Shown: positions 46,558-52,687 of the stretch, piece by piece
How the letters are laid out: every line of letters begins with the position of its first letter
Position numbering within the stretch: the first letter of the stretch is position 1
Assembly (NCBI GenBank): GCA_027450005.1
Contig: DAIDKO010000104.1
Coordinates: forward strand, 1-52,687
Origin: Rhodanobacter sp.
GTDB lineage: Bacteria; Pseudomonadota; Gammaproteobacteria; Xanthomonadales; Rhodanobacteraceae
Length of the DNA stretch: 52,687 bases
Direction of reading: 5' to 3'
Made by a program: the position numbers and the translations under genes
The notes under the pieces: model-generated
What the model was told of the DNA's origin: nothing
Database searches by the model: none
What the model saw: only the letters and a program-made list of their open reading frames with translations

Positions 46558-48642
46558 ATGAGCCGCCGCCTGCTCGTCACCAACGCCCTGCCCTACGCCA
46601 ACGGCCCGCTGCACATGGGCCACCTGCTGGGCTACATCCAGGCCGACATCTGGGTGCGGGCGCAGCGAATGATGGGCAACCAGGTGGCCTATGTCTGCGC
46701 CGACGACGCGCACGGCACGCCGATCATGCTGGCTGCCGAAAAGGCCGGACTGGCGCCCGAGGTGTACATCGAAGGCATCCGCCAGGGCCATGAAGCGGAT
46801 TTCGCCGCCTTTGGCGTGGCCTTCGACCACTACCACTCCACGCACTCGGACGAGAACCGCGCGCTGGCGTCGCTGATCTACACCCGGCTGCGCGACGGCG
46901 GCTTCATTGCCCGCCGCAACATCCAGCAGCTGTTCGATCCCGAAAAGCAGATGTTCCTGCCGGACCGCTACATCAAGGGCACGTGTCCGAAGTGCGGCAC
47001 GCCGGACCAGTACGGCGACAACTGCGAAAACTGCGGCGCCACCTACGCGCCCACCGACCTGATCAACCCGTACTCGGTGATGTCGGGCGCCACGCCGGTG
47101 CTGAAGGATTCGGAGCACTACTTCTTCGAGCTGGGCAAGTTCGAGGCGCTGCTGCGCGACTGGTTCGCCGGCAAGTACTCCCACGGCAAGCCAGTGGCGA
47201 ACGCAGGCGTGGCGGCCAAGCTGCGCGAGTGGCTGGACGGCGGCCTGAAGGACTGGGACATCTCGCGCGACGCGCCCTACTTCGGCTTCCCCATCCCCGA
47301 CGCGCCGGGCAAGTTCTTCTACGTGTGGCTGGACGCTCCGGTGGGCTACCTCGCCAGCTTCAAGGCGCTGTGCGAGCGCACCGGCCTGGCCTTCGGCGAC
47401 TACCTCGATGCCGGCAGCAGCGCCGAGATGCACCACTTCATCGGCAAAGACATCATCAACTTCCACGGCCTGTTCTGGCCGGCGATGCTGCATGGCGCCG
47501 GCTTCCGCACGCCCACCGCGCTGCACGTCAACGGCTACCTGACGGTAAACGGCGCGAAGATGTCCAAGTCGCGCGGCACCTTCATCCAGGCGCGCACCTA
47601 CCTGGACAGCGGGCTCAACCCCGAATACCTGCGCTACTACTTCGCCAGCCTGCTCAACGACACGCCGGTGGACGTGGACCTCGACCTCAAGGCCTTCGAG
47701 GAGCGCGTCAACTCGCACCTGGTCGGCAAGTGGGTGAACATCGCCAGCCGCACCGCGGGCTTCGTGCACAAGTTCTTCGACGGCAGGCTCGCCGATGCGT
47801 TCGACGCCGAGCATGCCGCACTATGGCAGCAGTTGCTGGGCCAGCACGAAGGCATCGAGTCGATGTACGAGGGCGGTGAATTCGCCGAACTCACCCGCCG
47901 CTTCGTGACGATGGCCGATCTGGTCAACGGCCACATCGCCGCGAAGGCGCCGTGGACGATGGCCAAGGAGGATGCGCGCCGCACCGAACTGCACCAGGTG
48001 TGTTCGTTCGCGCTGGCCGCTTTCCGTCTGCTCGCCGGCATGCTCAAGCCTATCGTGCCCACCACCGTGACCGCGGCTGAACGATTCCTCGCCGCGCCGA
48101 TCACCGGTTTCGACGACGCTACTCGCAAACTGCACGGTCACACCATCAATGCCTTCGAGCCGCTGCTCGCGCGCCTCGACCCCAAGCTGGTCGAAGCGAT
48201 GGTCGAGGCCTCCAAGGAATCGCTGGGCGCGCCAGCGCCTTCCGCCGAACCTGCCAAGAAGAAGCCCGTGAACGACAACGCCAAACCTGCCGCACCTGCA
48301 TCCACCGACGCCACCATCGGCATCGACGACTTCGCCAGGCTGGACCTGCGCGTGGGCAAGGTGCTGGCCTGCGCGTTCGTAGAAGGCTCGGACAAGCTGC
48401 TGCGCTTCGAACTGGACGCCGGCCCGCTGGGCACGCGGCAGATCTTCTCCGGCATACGCGCCGCCTACGGCGAGCCGGAGAAGCTGGTCGGCCGCAACGT
48501 GGTGTTCATCGCCAACCTTGCGCCGCGCAAGATGCGCTTCGGCCTGTCCGAGGGCATGATCCTCTCCGCCGGCGACGGCGGCAGCGACCTGTTCCTGCTA
48601 GCCGCGGACCAGGGTGCGCAACCGGGTGCCACGGTGCGCTGA
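46558..48642 (+). CDS. metG: Methionyl-tRNA synthetase MetG
   Basis: A 694-residue class I synthetase. The HIGH motif is NALPYANGPLHMGHLLG, the zinc knuckle CPKCGTPDQYGDNCENCG, the KMSKS loop NGAKMSKSRGT. A linker with KKKPVND leads to the C-terminal tRNA-binding domain (about 590-694, LDLRVGKVLACAFVEGSDKLLRFELDAG), which mediates dimerisation. It is full length. Its 3' end is followed 8 bp later by a REP-like hairpin. Confidence 0.97.
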   Translation: MSRRLLVTNALPYANGPLHMGHLLGYIQADIWVRAQRMMGNQVAYVCADDAHGTPIMLAAEKAGLAPEVYIEGIRQGHEADFAAFGVAFDHYHSTHSDENRALASLIYTRLRDGGFIARRNIQQLFDPEKQMFLPDRYIKGTCPKCGTPDQYGDNCENCGATYAPTDLINPYSVMSGATPVLKDSEHYFFELGKFEALLRDWFAGKYSHGKPVANAGVAAKLREWLDGGLKDWDISRDAPYFGFPIPDAPGKFFYVWLDAPVGYLASFKALCERTGLAFGDYLDAGSSAEMHHFIGKDIINFHGLFWPAMLHGAGFRTPTALHVNGYLTVNGAKMSKSRGTFIQARTYLDSGLNPEYLRYYFASLLNDTPVDVDLDLKAFEERVNSHLVGKWVNIASRTAGFVHKFFDGRLADAFDAEHAALWQQLLGQHEGIESMYEGGEFAELTRRFVTMADLVNGHIAAKAPWTMAKEDARRTELHQVCSFALAAFRLLAGMLKPIVPTTVTAAERFLAAPITGFDDATRKLHGHTINAFEPLLARLDPKLVEAMVEASKESLGAPAPSAEPAKKKPVNDNAKPAAPASTDATIGIDDFARLDLRVGKVLACAFVEGSDKLLRFELDAGPLGTRQIFSGIRAAYGEPEKLVGRNVVFIANLAPRKMRFGLSEGMILSAGDGGSDLFLLAADQGAQPGATVR

Positions 48643-48650
48643 GCCCGGCT

Positions 48651-48686
48651 CCCTCTCCCCACCGGGGAGAGGGCCGGGGTGAGGGG
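48651..48686. repeat. REP-like palindrome between metG and the rnfB-like gene
   Basis: CCCTCTCCCC, loop ACC, GGGGAGAGGG (48651-48673) followed by CCGGGGTGAGGGG. This is the widespread CCCTCTCCCC...GGGTGAGGG intergenic repeat of high-GC proteobacteria. Here the terminal GAGGGG (48681-48686) lies 11 nt upstream of the GTG start of the next gene and so could act as its Shine-Dalgarno. Confidence 0.7.
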
Positions 48687-48697
48687 ACACACTCGCC

Positions 48698-49303
48698 GTG
48701 ACACAGCAACTCGCCGATCGCATCGACGCCCTGCTGCCGCAGACGCAATGCGAGCAATGCGGTTACCACGGTTGCCGGCCCTACGCGGAGGCGATCGCGC
48801 GTGGCGAAGCGGCGATTAACCAGTGCCCGCCCGGCGGCGCAGCCGGCATCGCCAAGCTGGCGGCACTGCTGGATCGCCCTATCCTGCCACTGGCCCCGGA
48901 ACACGGCGTCGAAAAGCCGCGCATGCTGGCACGGGTGGTCGAGGATGAATGCATCGGCTGCACCAAGTGCATCCAGGCCTGCCCGGTGGACGCCATCGTG
49001 GGCGCGGCCAAGCTGATGCACACCGTGCTCGCCGACGACTGCACCGGCTGCGAACTGTGCGTGCCGGCCTGCCCGGTGGATTGCATCGTGCTGGAGCCGA
49101 TGCCGGCGGAGCAGTTGGACCAGGCGCATGCCAACGCGGCACGCGAGCGTTTCCGCCGACGCGAGGCACGGCTGGCGCGCGAAGCCACCGAGCGCGAGGC
49201 GGAGCTGGCTGCGCGCAAGGCGGCGGTGGAGGCCGCCGCCGCGGCCAACCCGGTACTGGCCGCATTGGCGCGCGCCCGCGCGAAACAGGACAAGAGACCA
49301 TGA
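48698..49303 (+). CDS. RnfB-like ferredoxin protein
   Basis: A 201-residue iron-sulfur protein. An N-terminal four-Cys motif ([16 protein letters not shown] ... NQCPPGG) resembles the RnfB 4Fe-4S domain, and two ferredoxin clusters follow: [16 protein letters not shown] and [16 protein letters not shown]. It lacks the N-terminal membrane helix of full RnfB, and no other rnf genes are near, so it probably acts as a soluble electron carrier. The C-terminus is a charged helical tail. The start is GTG at 48698; the gene overlaps nth by 4 bp. Confidence 0.88.
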   Translation: MTQQLADRIDALLPQTQCEQCGYHGCRPYAEAIARGEAAINQCPPGGAAGIAKLAALLDRPILPLAPEHGVEKPRMLARVVEDECIGCTKCIQACPVDAIVGAAKLMHTVLADDCTGCELCVPACPVDCIVLEPMPAEQLDQAHANAARERFRRREARLAREATEREAELAARKAAVEAAAAANPVLAALARARAKQDKRP

Positions 49304-49938
49304 AACGCGCCGACGTCGTCGAGCTGTTCACCCGCCTGCGTGAGCTGAACCCGCAGCCCACCACCGAACTCGCCTACACCACGCCGTTCGAGCTGCTGGT
49401 GGCCGTGGTGCTGTCCGCCCAGGCCACCGACGTGGGCGTGAACAAGGCCACGCGCAAGCTCTACCCGGTGGCGAACACGCCGCAGGCGATCCTCGCGCTG
49501 GGCGAGGAACGGCTGAAGAAGTACATCAGCACGATCGGCCTGTTCAACGCCAAGGCGAAGAACGTGATCGCGCTGTGCAGCCTGCTGGTCGAACAGCACG
49601 GCGGCGAGGTGCCGCGCACGCGGGCGGCACTGGAGGCGCTGCCCGGCGTGGGCCGCAAGACCGCCAACGTGGTGCTGAACACCGCGTTCGGCGAGCCCAC
49701 CATCGCGGTGGACACGCACATCTTCCGCGTCGCCAACCGCACCGGCCTCGCCCCCGGCAAGGACGCGCGCGCGGTGGAGGACAAGCTGGAAAAGGTGGTG
49801 CCCGCCGAGTTCAAGCAGGACGCCCACCACTGGCTGATCCTGCACGGTCGCTACGTGTGTAAGGCGCGCAAGCCGGACTGTCCGAATTGCGTGATCCGCG
49901 ACCTCTGCCGTTACAGGGACAAGACGCCGGTGTCGTGA
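49300..49938 (+). CDS. nth: Endonuclease III Nth
   Basis: A 212-residue DNA glycosylase/AP lyase that excises oxidised pyrimidines. The helix-hairpin-helix with catalytic Lys is [17 protein letters not shown], and the catalytic Asp is in [14 protein letters not shown]. The C-terminal 4Fe-4S cluster ligands are [17 protein letters not shown]. The ATG at 49300 overlaps the rnfB-like stop. Electron exchange between the rnfB-like protein and the Nth cluster is an attractive but untested idea. Confidence 0.96.
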   Translation: MKRADVVELFTRLRELNPQPTTELAYTTPFELLVAVVLSAQATDVGVNKATRKLYPVANTPQAILALGEERLKKYISTIGLFNAKAKNVIALCSLLVEQHGGEVPRTRAALEALPGVGRKTANVVLNTAFGEPTIAVDTHIFRVANRTGLAPGKDARAVEDKLEKVVPAEFKQDAHHWLILHGRYVCKARKPDCPNCVIRDLCRYRDKTPVS

Positions 49939-50013
49939 ACCGGCGGCCGGCAGCCGCGACGCAAGCGACCTGAGCGGCCGCCGGATCTCACGCCTGCGCG
50001 GCTACCCAAAAGC

Positions 50014-50042
50014 AAACGGCGGGCATCATGCCCGCCGTTTTC
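50014..50042. terminator. Bidirectional terminator between nth and the porin gene
   Basis: A near-perfect 13-bp stem (AAACGGCGGGCAT / ATGCCCGCCGTTT) with a single central base, and T-rich flanks in both directions. It lies 75 bp after nth and 97 bp after the porin stop, which are convergent. Confidence 0.75.
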
Positions 50043-50139
50043 CGTCCCTGGGTCGAACTCCCTTACGATAGACGTTTCCGCACCGCCTGCCGCAGCCGGG
50101 CACCCACCCCTTCCAGGGGGCTTGCGGCGGCAGTCCTGC

Positions 50140-51462
50140 TTAGAACTTGTAGTCGATCATCACGCGGTTGTAGGTGAACGAACCGTTGCCCGGGTTCAGG
50201 CCGTTCGCGCCGCCGCTCGAGCGCTCCCAGCGGTTACGCAGTGACAGGCCTTTGAGCACGCCATCCAGGCTGTAGGTCAGGTCCACGTAGACGTCATGGC
50301 TGCTGCCGCGAAGCACGGTGGTGTACTTGGCGTAGGCCACCATCACGTTCAACTTGTCGTTGAACAGGTTGTAGGTCAGCTTGGTCTTCCATGCATGGCC
50401 AGGGCCCTGCTCCACCATGCCGCGGATCATCGAGGTGGTGTACAGCGGGTCGGTGGCGTAGGCATCGGTGTAGGGCGAGATGATCGCGCCGTCGCCCACC
50501 GCGCCCGACTGCTGGCTGATCTTGTTGTAGGCCACCTCGAACTTGCCGTGCGGGATGTTCACGCCGACGTCGGTACCCCACGCGCGGCTCTTGACCCGGT
50601 TGCCCGGCATGCCAATCAGCTTCACGTTGTTCTGCACGAGGTACGAGCTCGAACCCGCGCTCTCGTCCAGGTACTGGCCGGAGATGAAGGGATCGAAGCC
50701 AGTGCCGGTCTTGAAGGTATAGGTGCCGTCGACGTAACCCATGCGGGCGAAGTCGATGAAGTCGTAGTACCACGCCTGGCCCTTGAAGCCGCCGTTACCG
50801 TACAGGGCACCGGCCGCCCAGGTGCCGCGGGCCGAACGAGCGCTGCTCGGCAGGCCGCCGATGCCGCCGTAGGACGAGTCGCCGGCGTAGGTGGCCGGAT
50901 AGTAGAGGTTGTCGAAGTGGAAGGAGTCCGAGGTGCGGCTCTTCCAGCCAAAGCTGCGCACGCCGACGAGGTCCCAGCCCTTGGCCGGCTTGAAGTCGAC
51001 CAACGCCGCCTGGAATGCGGCAGGCATCACGCGCGAGTCGCTCGAGCCCATCCAGGGCGTGTTGAGGTACTGCTGACCGACGCGCACCAGCGTATTGCTG
51101 GCCTTGTATTGCACGTAGGCCTGGCTCAGCGCGCTGACCGAATTGCTCGGCCCCATCAGGGTGGTGTCGATCTTGGACGGGTTGGAATTCTGCGTGCCAA
51201 ACGCATTGGCGCTTACCAGCGAGGCGCCCAGACTGAACCCGCCGCCGAAGTCGCCGGTCTGCGCGTTCAACAGCAGCGCGCCGGACAGGGCGTGCGCATC
51301 CGGCACCGAGGCCGTCGAGTACATGCGGTCGAAGTTGTAGAGACGCAGCTCACCGTCGACGTGGCCCTGGGTGAAGATGTTGCCGGACGTGTCAGCATGA
51401 GCGCTGAAGCTGGCGTAGCCGAGCGCAAGGCCCACGGCAGCGACGATCAAGGTATTACGCAT
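50140..51462 (-). CDS. OprD-family outer-membrane porin
   Basis: A 440-residue beta-barrel protein with signal peptide (VGLALGYASFSAHA). OprD-like features: N-terminal HVDGELRLYNFDR, then ALSQAYVQYKASNTLVRVGQQYLNTPWMGSSDSRVMPAAF, and a C-terminal strand YNRVMIDYKF ending in Phe, as needed for BAM assembly. OprD porins admit small molecules such as basic amino acids or organic acids. A PHO box 135 bp upstream suggests induction under phosphate limitation, so the substrate may be phosphorus-containing; that is inference. Confidence 0.82.
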   Translation of the reverse strand: MRNTLIVAAVGLALGYASFSAHADTSGNIFTQGHVDGELRLYNFDRMYSTASVPDAHALSGALLLNAQTGDFGGGFSLGASLVSANAFGTQNSNPSKIDTTLMGPSNSVSALSQAYVQYKASNTLVRVGQQYLNTPWMGSSDSRVMPAAFQAALVDFKPAKGWDLVGVRSFGWKSRTSDSFHFDNLYYPATYAGDSSYGGIGGLPSSARSARGTWAAGALYGNGGFKGQAWYYDFIDFARMGYVDGTYTFKTGTGFDPFISGQYLDESAGSSSYLVQNNVKLIGMPGNRVKSRAWGTDVGVNIPHGKFEVAYNKISQQSGAVGDGAIISPYTDAYATDPLYTTSMIRGMVEQGPGHAWKTKLTYNLFNDKLNVMVAYAKYTTVLRGSSHDVYVDLTYSLDGVLKGLSLRNRWERSSGGANGLNPGNGSFTYNRVMIDYKF

Positions 51463-51866
51463 GAGGCTGTGCTCCGCAATCGAGGGTTTGGACTAGCCGG
51501 TGCCTACAGCGGATTCGCCGCATGCCCCGGATTGTTGGAAAATCGTTGGAATGCGGTAAGGATGAGCGTCACTTGTTACAGTCGCGCACCAATTGCGTGA
51601 CAGAAAAGTGACAATGCCCGGACAGGGAACTCGGACGCGGGTCCACCCGGTACCGATCGAATGCCCCGCGCGGGCCGCGGCGGGCCTGTTTGCGCGCAAG
51701 CAGGAGGAGGCATGCGGGGAAAGCGCCTCAGTATCGGGTGCCGGGGAATGCGGAGCCGGCACCCCACCCGAACCCGGCAATGGACGCGCGGACCCGGGCA
51801 GGCAGGCTAAACGCTGCCGCTCGCCCGCGCGAACTGCAAAGGCGATTCAAACGCTATCATGGGCGG
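51463..51866. other. Porin/rnt intergenic region
   Basis: About 400 bp between the divergent porin and RNase T genes. It contains the porin promoter with its PHO box (51597-51614), a TATCAT -10-like box for rnt at 51855-51860, and a GC-rich central part (51660-51800) with no supported gene. A 32-codon frame at 51712-51810 has a good ribosome-binding sequence but an implausible basic composition. Confidence 0.5.
51597..51614 (-). promoter_or_regulatory. PHO box upstream of the porin gene
   Basis: On the minus strand the sequence is TTGTCACTTTTCTGTCAC: two heptamers (TTGTCAC, CTGTCAC) with a 4-base AT spacer, matching the PhoB consensus CTGTCATANANCTGTCAY closely. Continuing in 11-bp steps, a weak TTGGTGC and a fair CTGTAAC (51575-51581) follow, so two tandem boxes are possible. 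The porin ATG is 135 bp downstream. Confidence 0.75.
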
Positions 51867-52514
51867 GTGCCCCCTTCCTCACTCTCTTCCTCAACCCTGC
51901 TTTCCCAGCGGTTCCGCGGCTTCCTGCCGGTAATCGTGGACGTCGAGACCGGCGGCTTCGATGCCGAGCACGACGCGCTGCTGGAGATCGCCGCGATCAC
52001 CGTCGGCATGGACGCGGATGGCTTCCTTTACCCGCAGACCACAGCGCATGCGCACGTGGAGCCCTTCCCTGGCGCCCGCATCGACCCGCGCGCACTGGAG
52101 ATCACCGGCATCGTCCCGGACAGCCCACTGCGTGGCGCCCTTGACGAGCGTGCCGCGCTGGAACACATCTTCAATGGGGTGCGCGCCGCCGTGCGCGAAA
52201 GCGGCTGTCAGCGAGCGATCCTAGTCGGCCATAACGCCGCATTCGACCTGGGTTTTCTCAATGCCGCGGTTCGTCGAACCGGACACAAGCGCAACCCATT
52301 CCATCCCTTCAGCTGCTTCGACACGGCTACGCTCGGCGGCCTGGCCTACGGCCAGACGGTGCTGAGCAAGGCGGTGCTGGCCGCCGGCCACGATTTCGAC
52401 GCCCAGCAGGCGCATGCGGCGGTATACGATGCGGAACGGACCGCCCAGCTGTTCTGCGGCATCGTCAATCGCTGGCGTTCGCTGGAAGGCCTCGAGCGTC
52501 GAAATGGCGACTGA
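51867..52514 (+). CDS. rnt: Ribonuclease T
   Basis: A 215-residue DEDDh 3'-exonuclease that trims tRNA and other stable RNAs. ExoI is [22 protein letters not shown], Exo[15 protein letters not shown], Exo[14 protein letters not shown] with the catalytic His. Length equals E. coli RNase T. The GTG at 51867 ([18 protein letters not shown]) is chosen; TATCAT ends 7 bp upstream and no Shine-Dalgarno is present, so the mRNA may be leaderless. Confidence 0.94.
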   Translation: MPPSSLSSSTLLSQRFRGFLPVIVDVETGGFDAEHDALLEIAAITVGMDADGFLYPQTTAHAHVEPFPGARIDPRALEITGIVPDSPLRGALDERAALEHIFNGVRAAVRESGCQRAILVGHNAAFDLGFLNAAVRRTGHKRNPFHPFSCFDTATLGGLAYGQTVLSKAVLAAGHDFDAQQAHAAVYDAERTAQLFCGIVNRWRSLEGLERRNGD

Positions 52515-52571
52515 TCCGCACGCCCTTGCGTTTTCACAGGCGGGATGCACCCGCAAACAGACCTGTCCGGC

Positions 52572-52589
52572 CTGAAACGAAGCTGTCAC
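52572..52589 (+). promoter_or_regulatory. PHO-box-like promoter at the right edge
   Basis: The sequence CTGAAACGAAGCTGTCAC has a weak first heptamer and a perfect second (CTGTCAC) at the 11-bp spacing of PHO boxes. AAGAAT, 10 bp further on (52600-52605), is at the distance where PhoB-dependent promoters have the -10 box. The leader then contains a small hairpin CGGCT/AGCCG (52611-52625). Confidence 0.5.
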
Positions 52590-52656
52590 ATCCGACTGGA
52601 AGAATGCCCTCGGCTTATCGAGCCGTCACCTCTTCGAACCCAACGGGAATCTAGAC

Positions 52657-52687
52657 ATGACCATGCGTGTTGCCAAGCGTCGTATCA
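52657..52687 (+). CDS. Start of an unidentified gene (partial)
   Basis: The last 31 bp read MTMRVAKRRI, a basic N-terminus like the start of a signal peptide. ACGGGAA lies about 8 nt before the ATG. The PHO-box-like promoter upstream makes a phosphate-binding protein or phosphate porin a reasonable guess, but the visible part is far too short to identify it. Confidence 0.45.
   Translation, partial: MTMRVAKRRI

Noticed and set aside
51712-51810. A 32-codon frame with GGAGGAGG just before its ATG, upstream of rnt
   Set aside because: The product is almost entirely Arg/Gly/Thr-rich, spacing to the ATG is short, and the surrounding sequence looks non-coding; it could only be rescued by conservation.
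52563-52569. CTGTCCG as an additional PHO half-site upstream of 52572
   Set aside because: It is 20 bp from the good half-site, not a multiple of 11, so it does not fit the PhoB repeat spacing.

Overview
The window is a GC-rich, gene-dense chromosomal segment of a gammaproteobacterium of the order Xanthomonadales. Rhodanobacteraceae (the Dyella, Rhodanobacter, Luteibacter and Frateuria group) is my best guess. The reasons are the neighbourhood asd - fimV - truA - trpF - trpB - trpA - accD, a TrpR-like gene heading the his operon, the sequence style of HisB and Dcd, and the xanthomonad-like intergenic repeats. No rRNA, tRNA or CRISPR array was seen. The content is mainly core metabolism and housekeeping. 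One mobile element is present (a group II intron), together with several small regulatory sites that ordinary annotation would miss.

Region by region. 1-6780 (minus): a compact histidine operon, TrpR-like regulator - hisG - hisD - hisC - hisB - hisH - hisA - hisF, with almost every junction overlapping; hisF runs off the left edge. 6901-11727 (minus): ribosomal protein bTHX with its terminator, then (in transcription order from the right) gltX, a small membrane protein, a Zur-type Fur regulator, a MerC-domain protein behind a Zur-like box, a short-chain dehydrogenase and a cation diffusion facilitator. 11742-14295 (plus): an outer-membrane protein, a GT4 glycosyltransferase and a PAP2 phosphatase. 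14303-14511: a non-coding, imperfectly duplicated module rich in DnaA-box-like sequences.

14574-25722: accD, a group II intron carrying an intact RT/HNH protein 20 bp upstream of accD, a decapitated MmyB-type regulator, trpA-trpB with a divergent LysR gene (probably trpI-like), a JmjC/cupin-type oxygenase gene coupled to trpF, then truA and fimV. 25906-29760 (minus): aroC, a membrane protein, a D-2-hydroxyacid dehydrogenase, asd and a small secreted coiled-coil protein, mostly joined by ATGA-type overlaps. 29761-30216: an intergenic repeat-like stretch. 30217-42046: a GNAT acetyltransferase and prmB, divergent psd, a hypothetical gene, an MltD-like transglycosylase, a four-gene plus-strand operon ending in greB, an ADP-ribosylglycohydrolase, a DUF3025 gene, rimO, a dienelactone hydrolase and a HIT protein.

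42074-52687: a lipoprotein, dcd, an FMN reductase, apbC, a DUF2147 protein, a HAD phosphatase, metG, an rnfB-like ferredoxin, nth, an OprD-like porin behind a convincing PHO box, RNase T, and the first codons of another gene that also has a PHO-box-like promoter. The right end therefore looks like the edge of a phosphate-starvation locus. The strongest candidates for something undescribed are the duplicated DnaA-box module (14303-14511), the Zur-box/MerC/SDR/CDF cluster, and the 5'-truncated intron beside the broken MmyB gene. I found no obvious defence or biosynthetic system.
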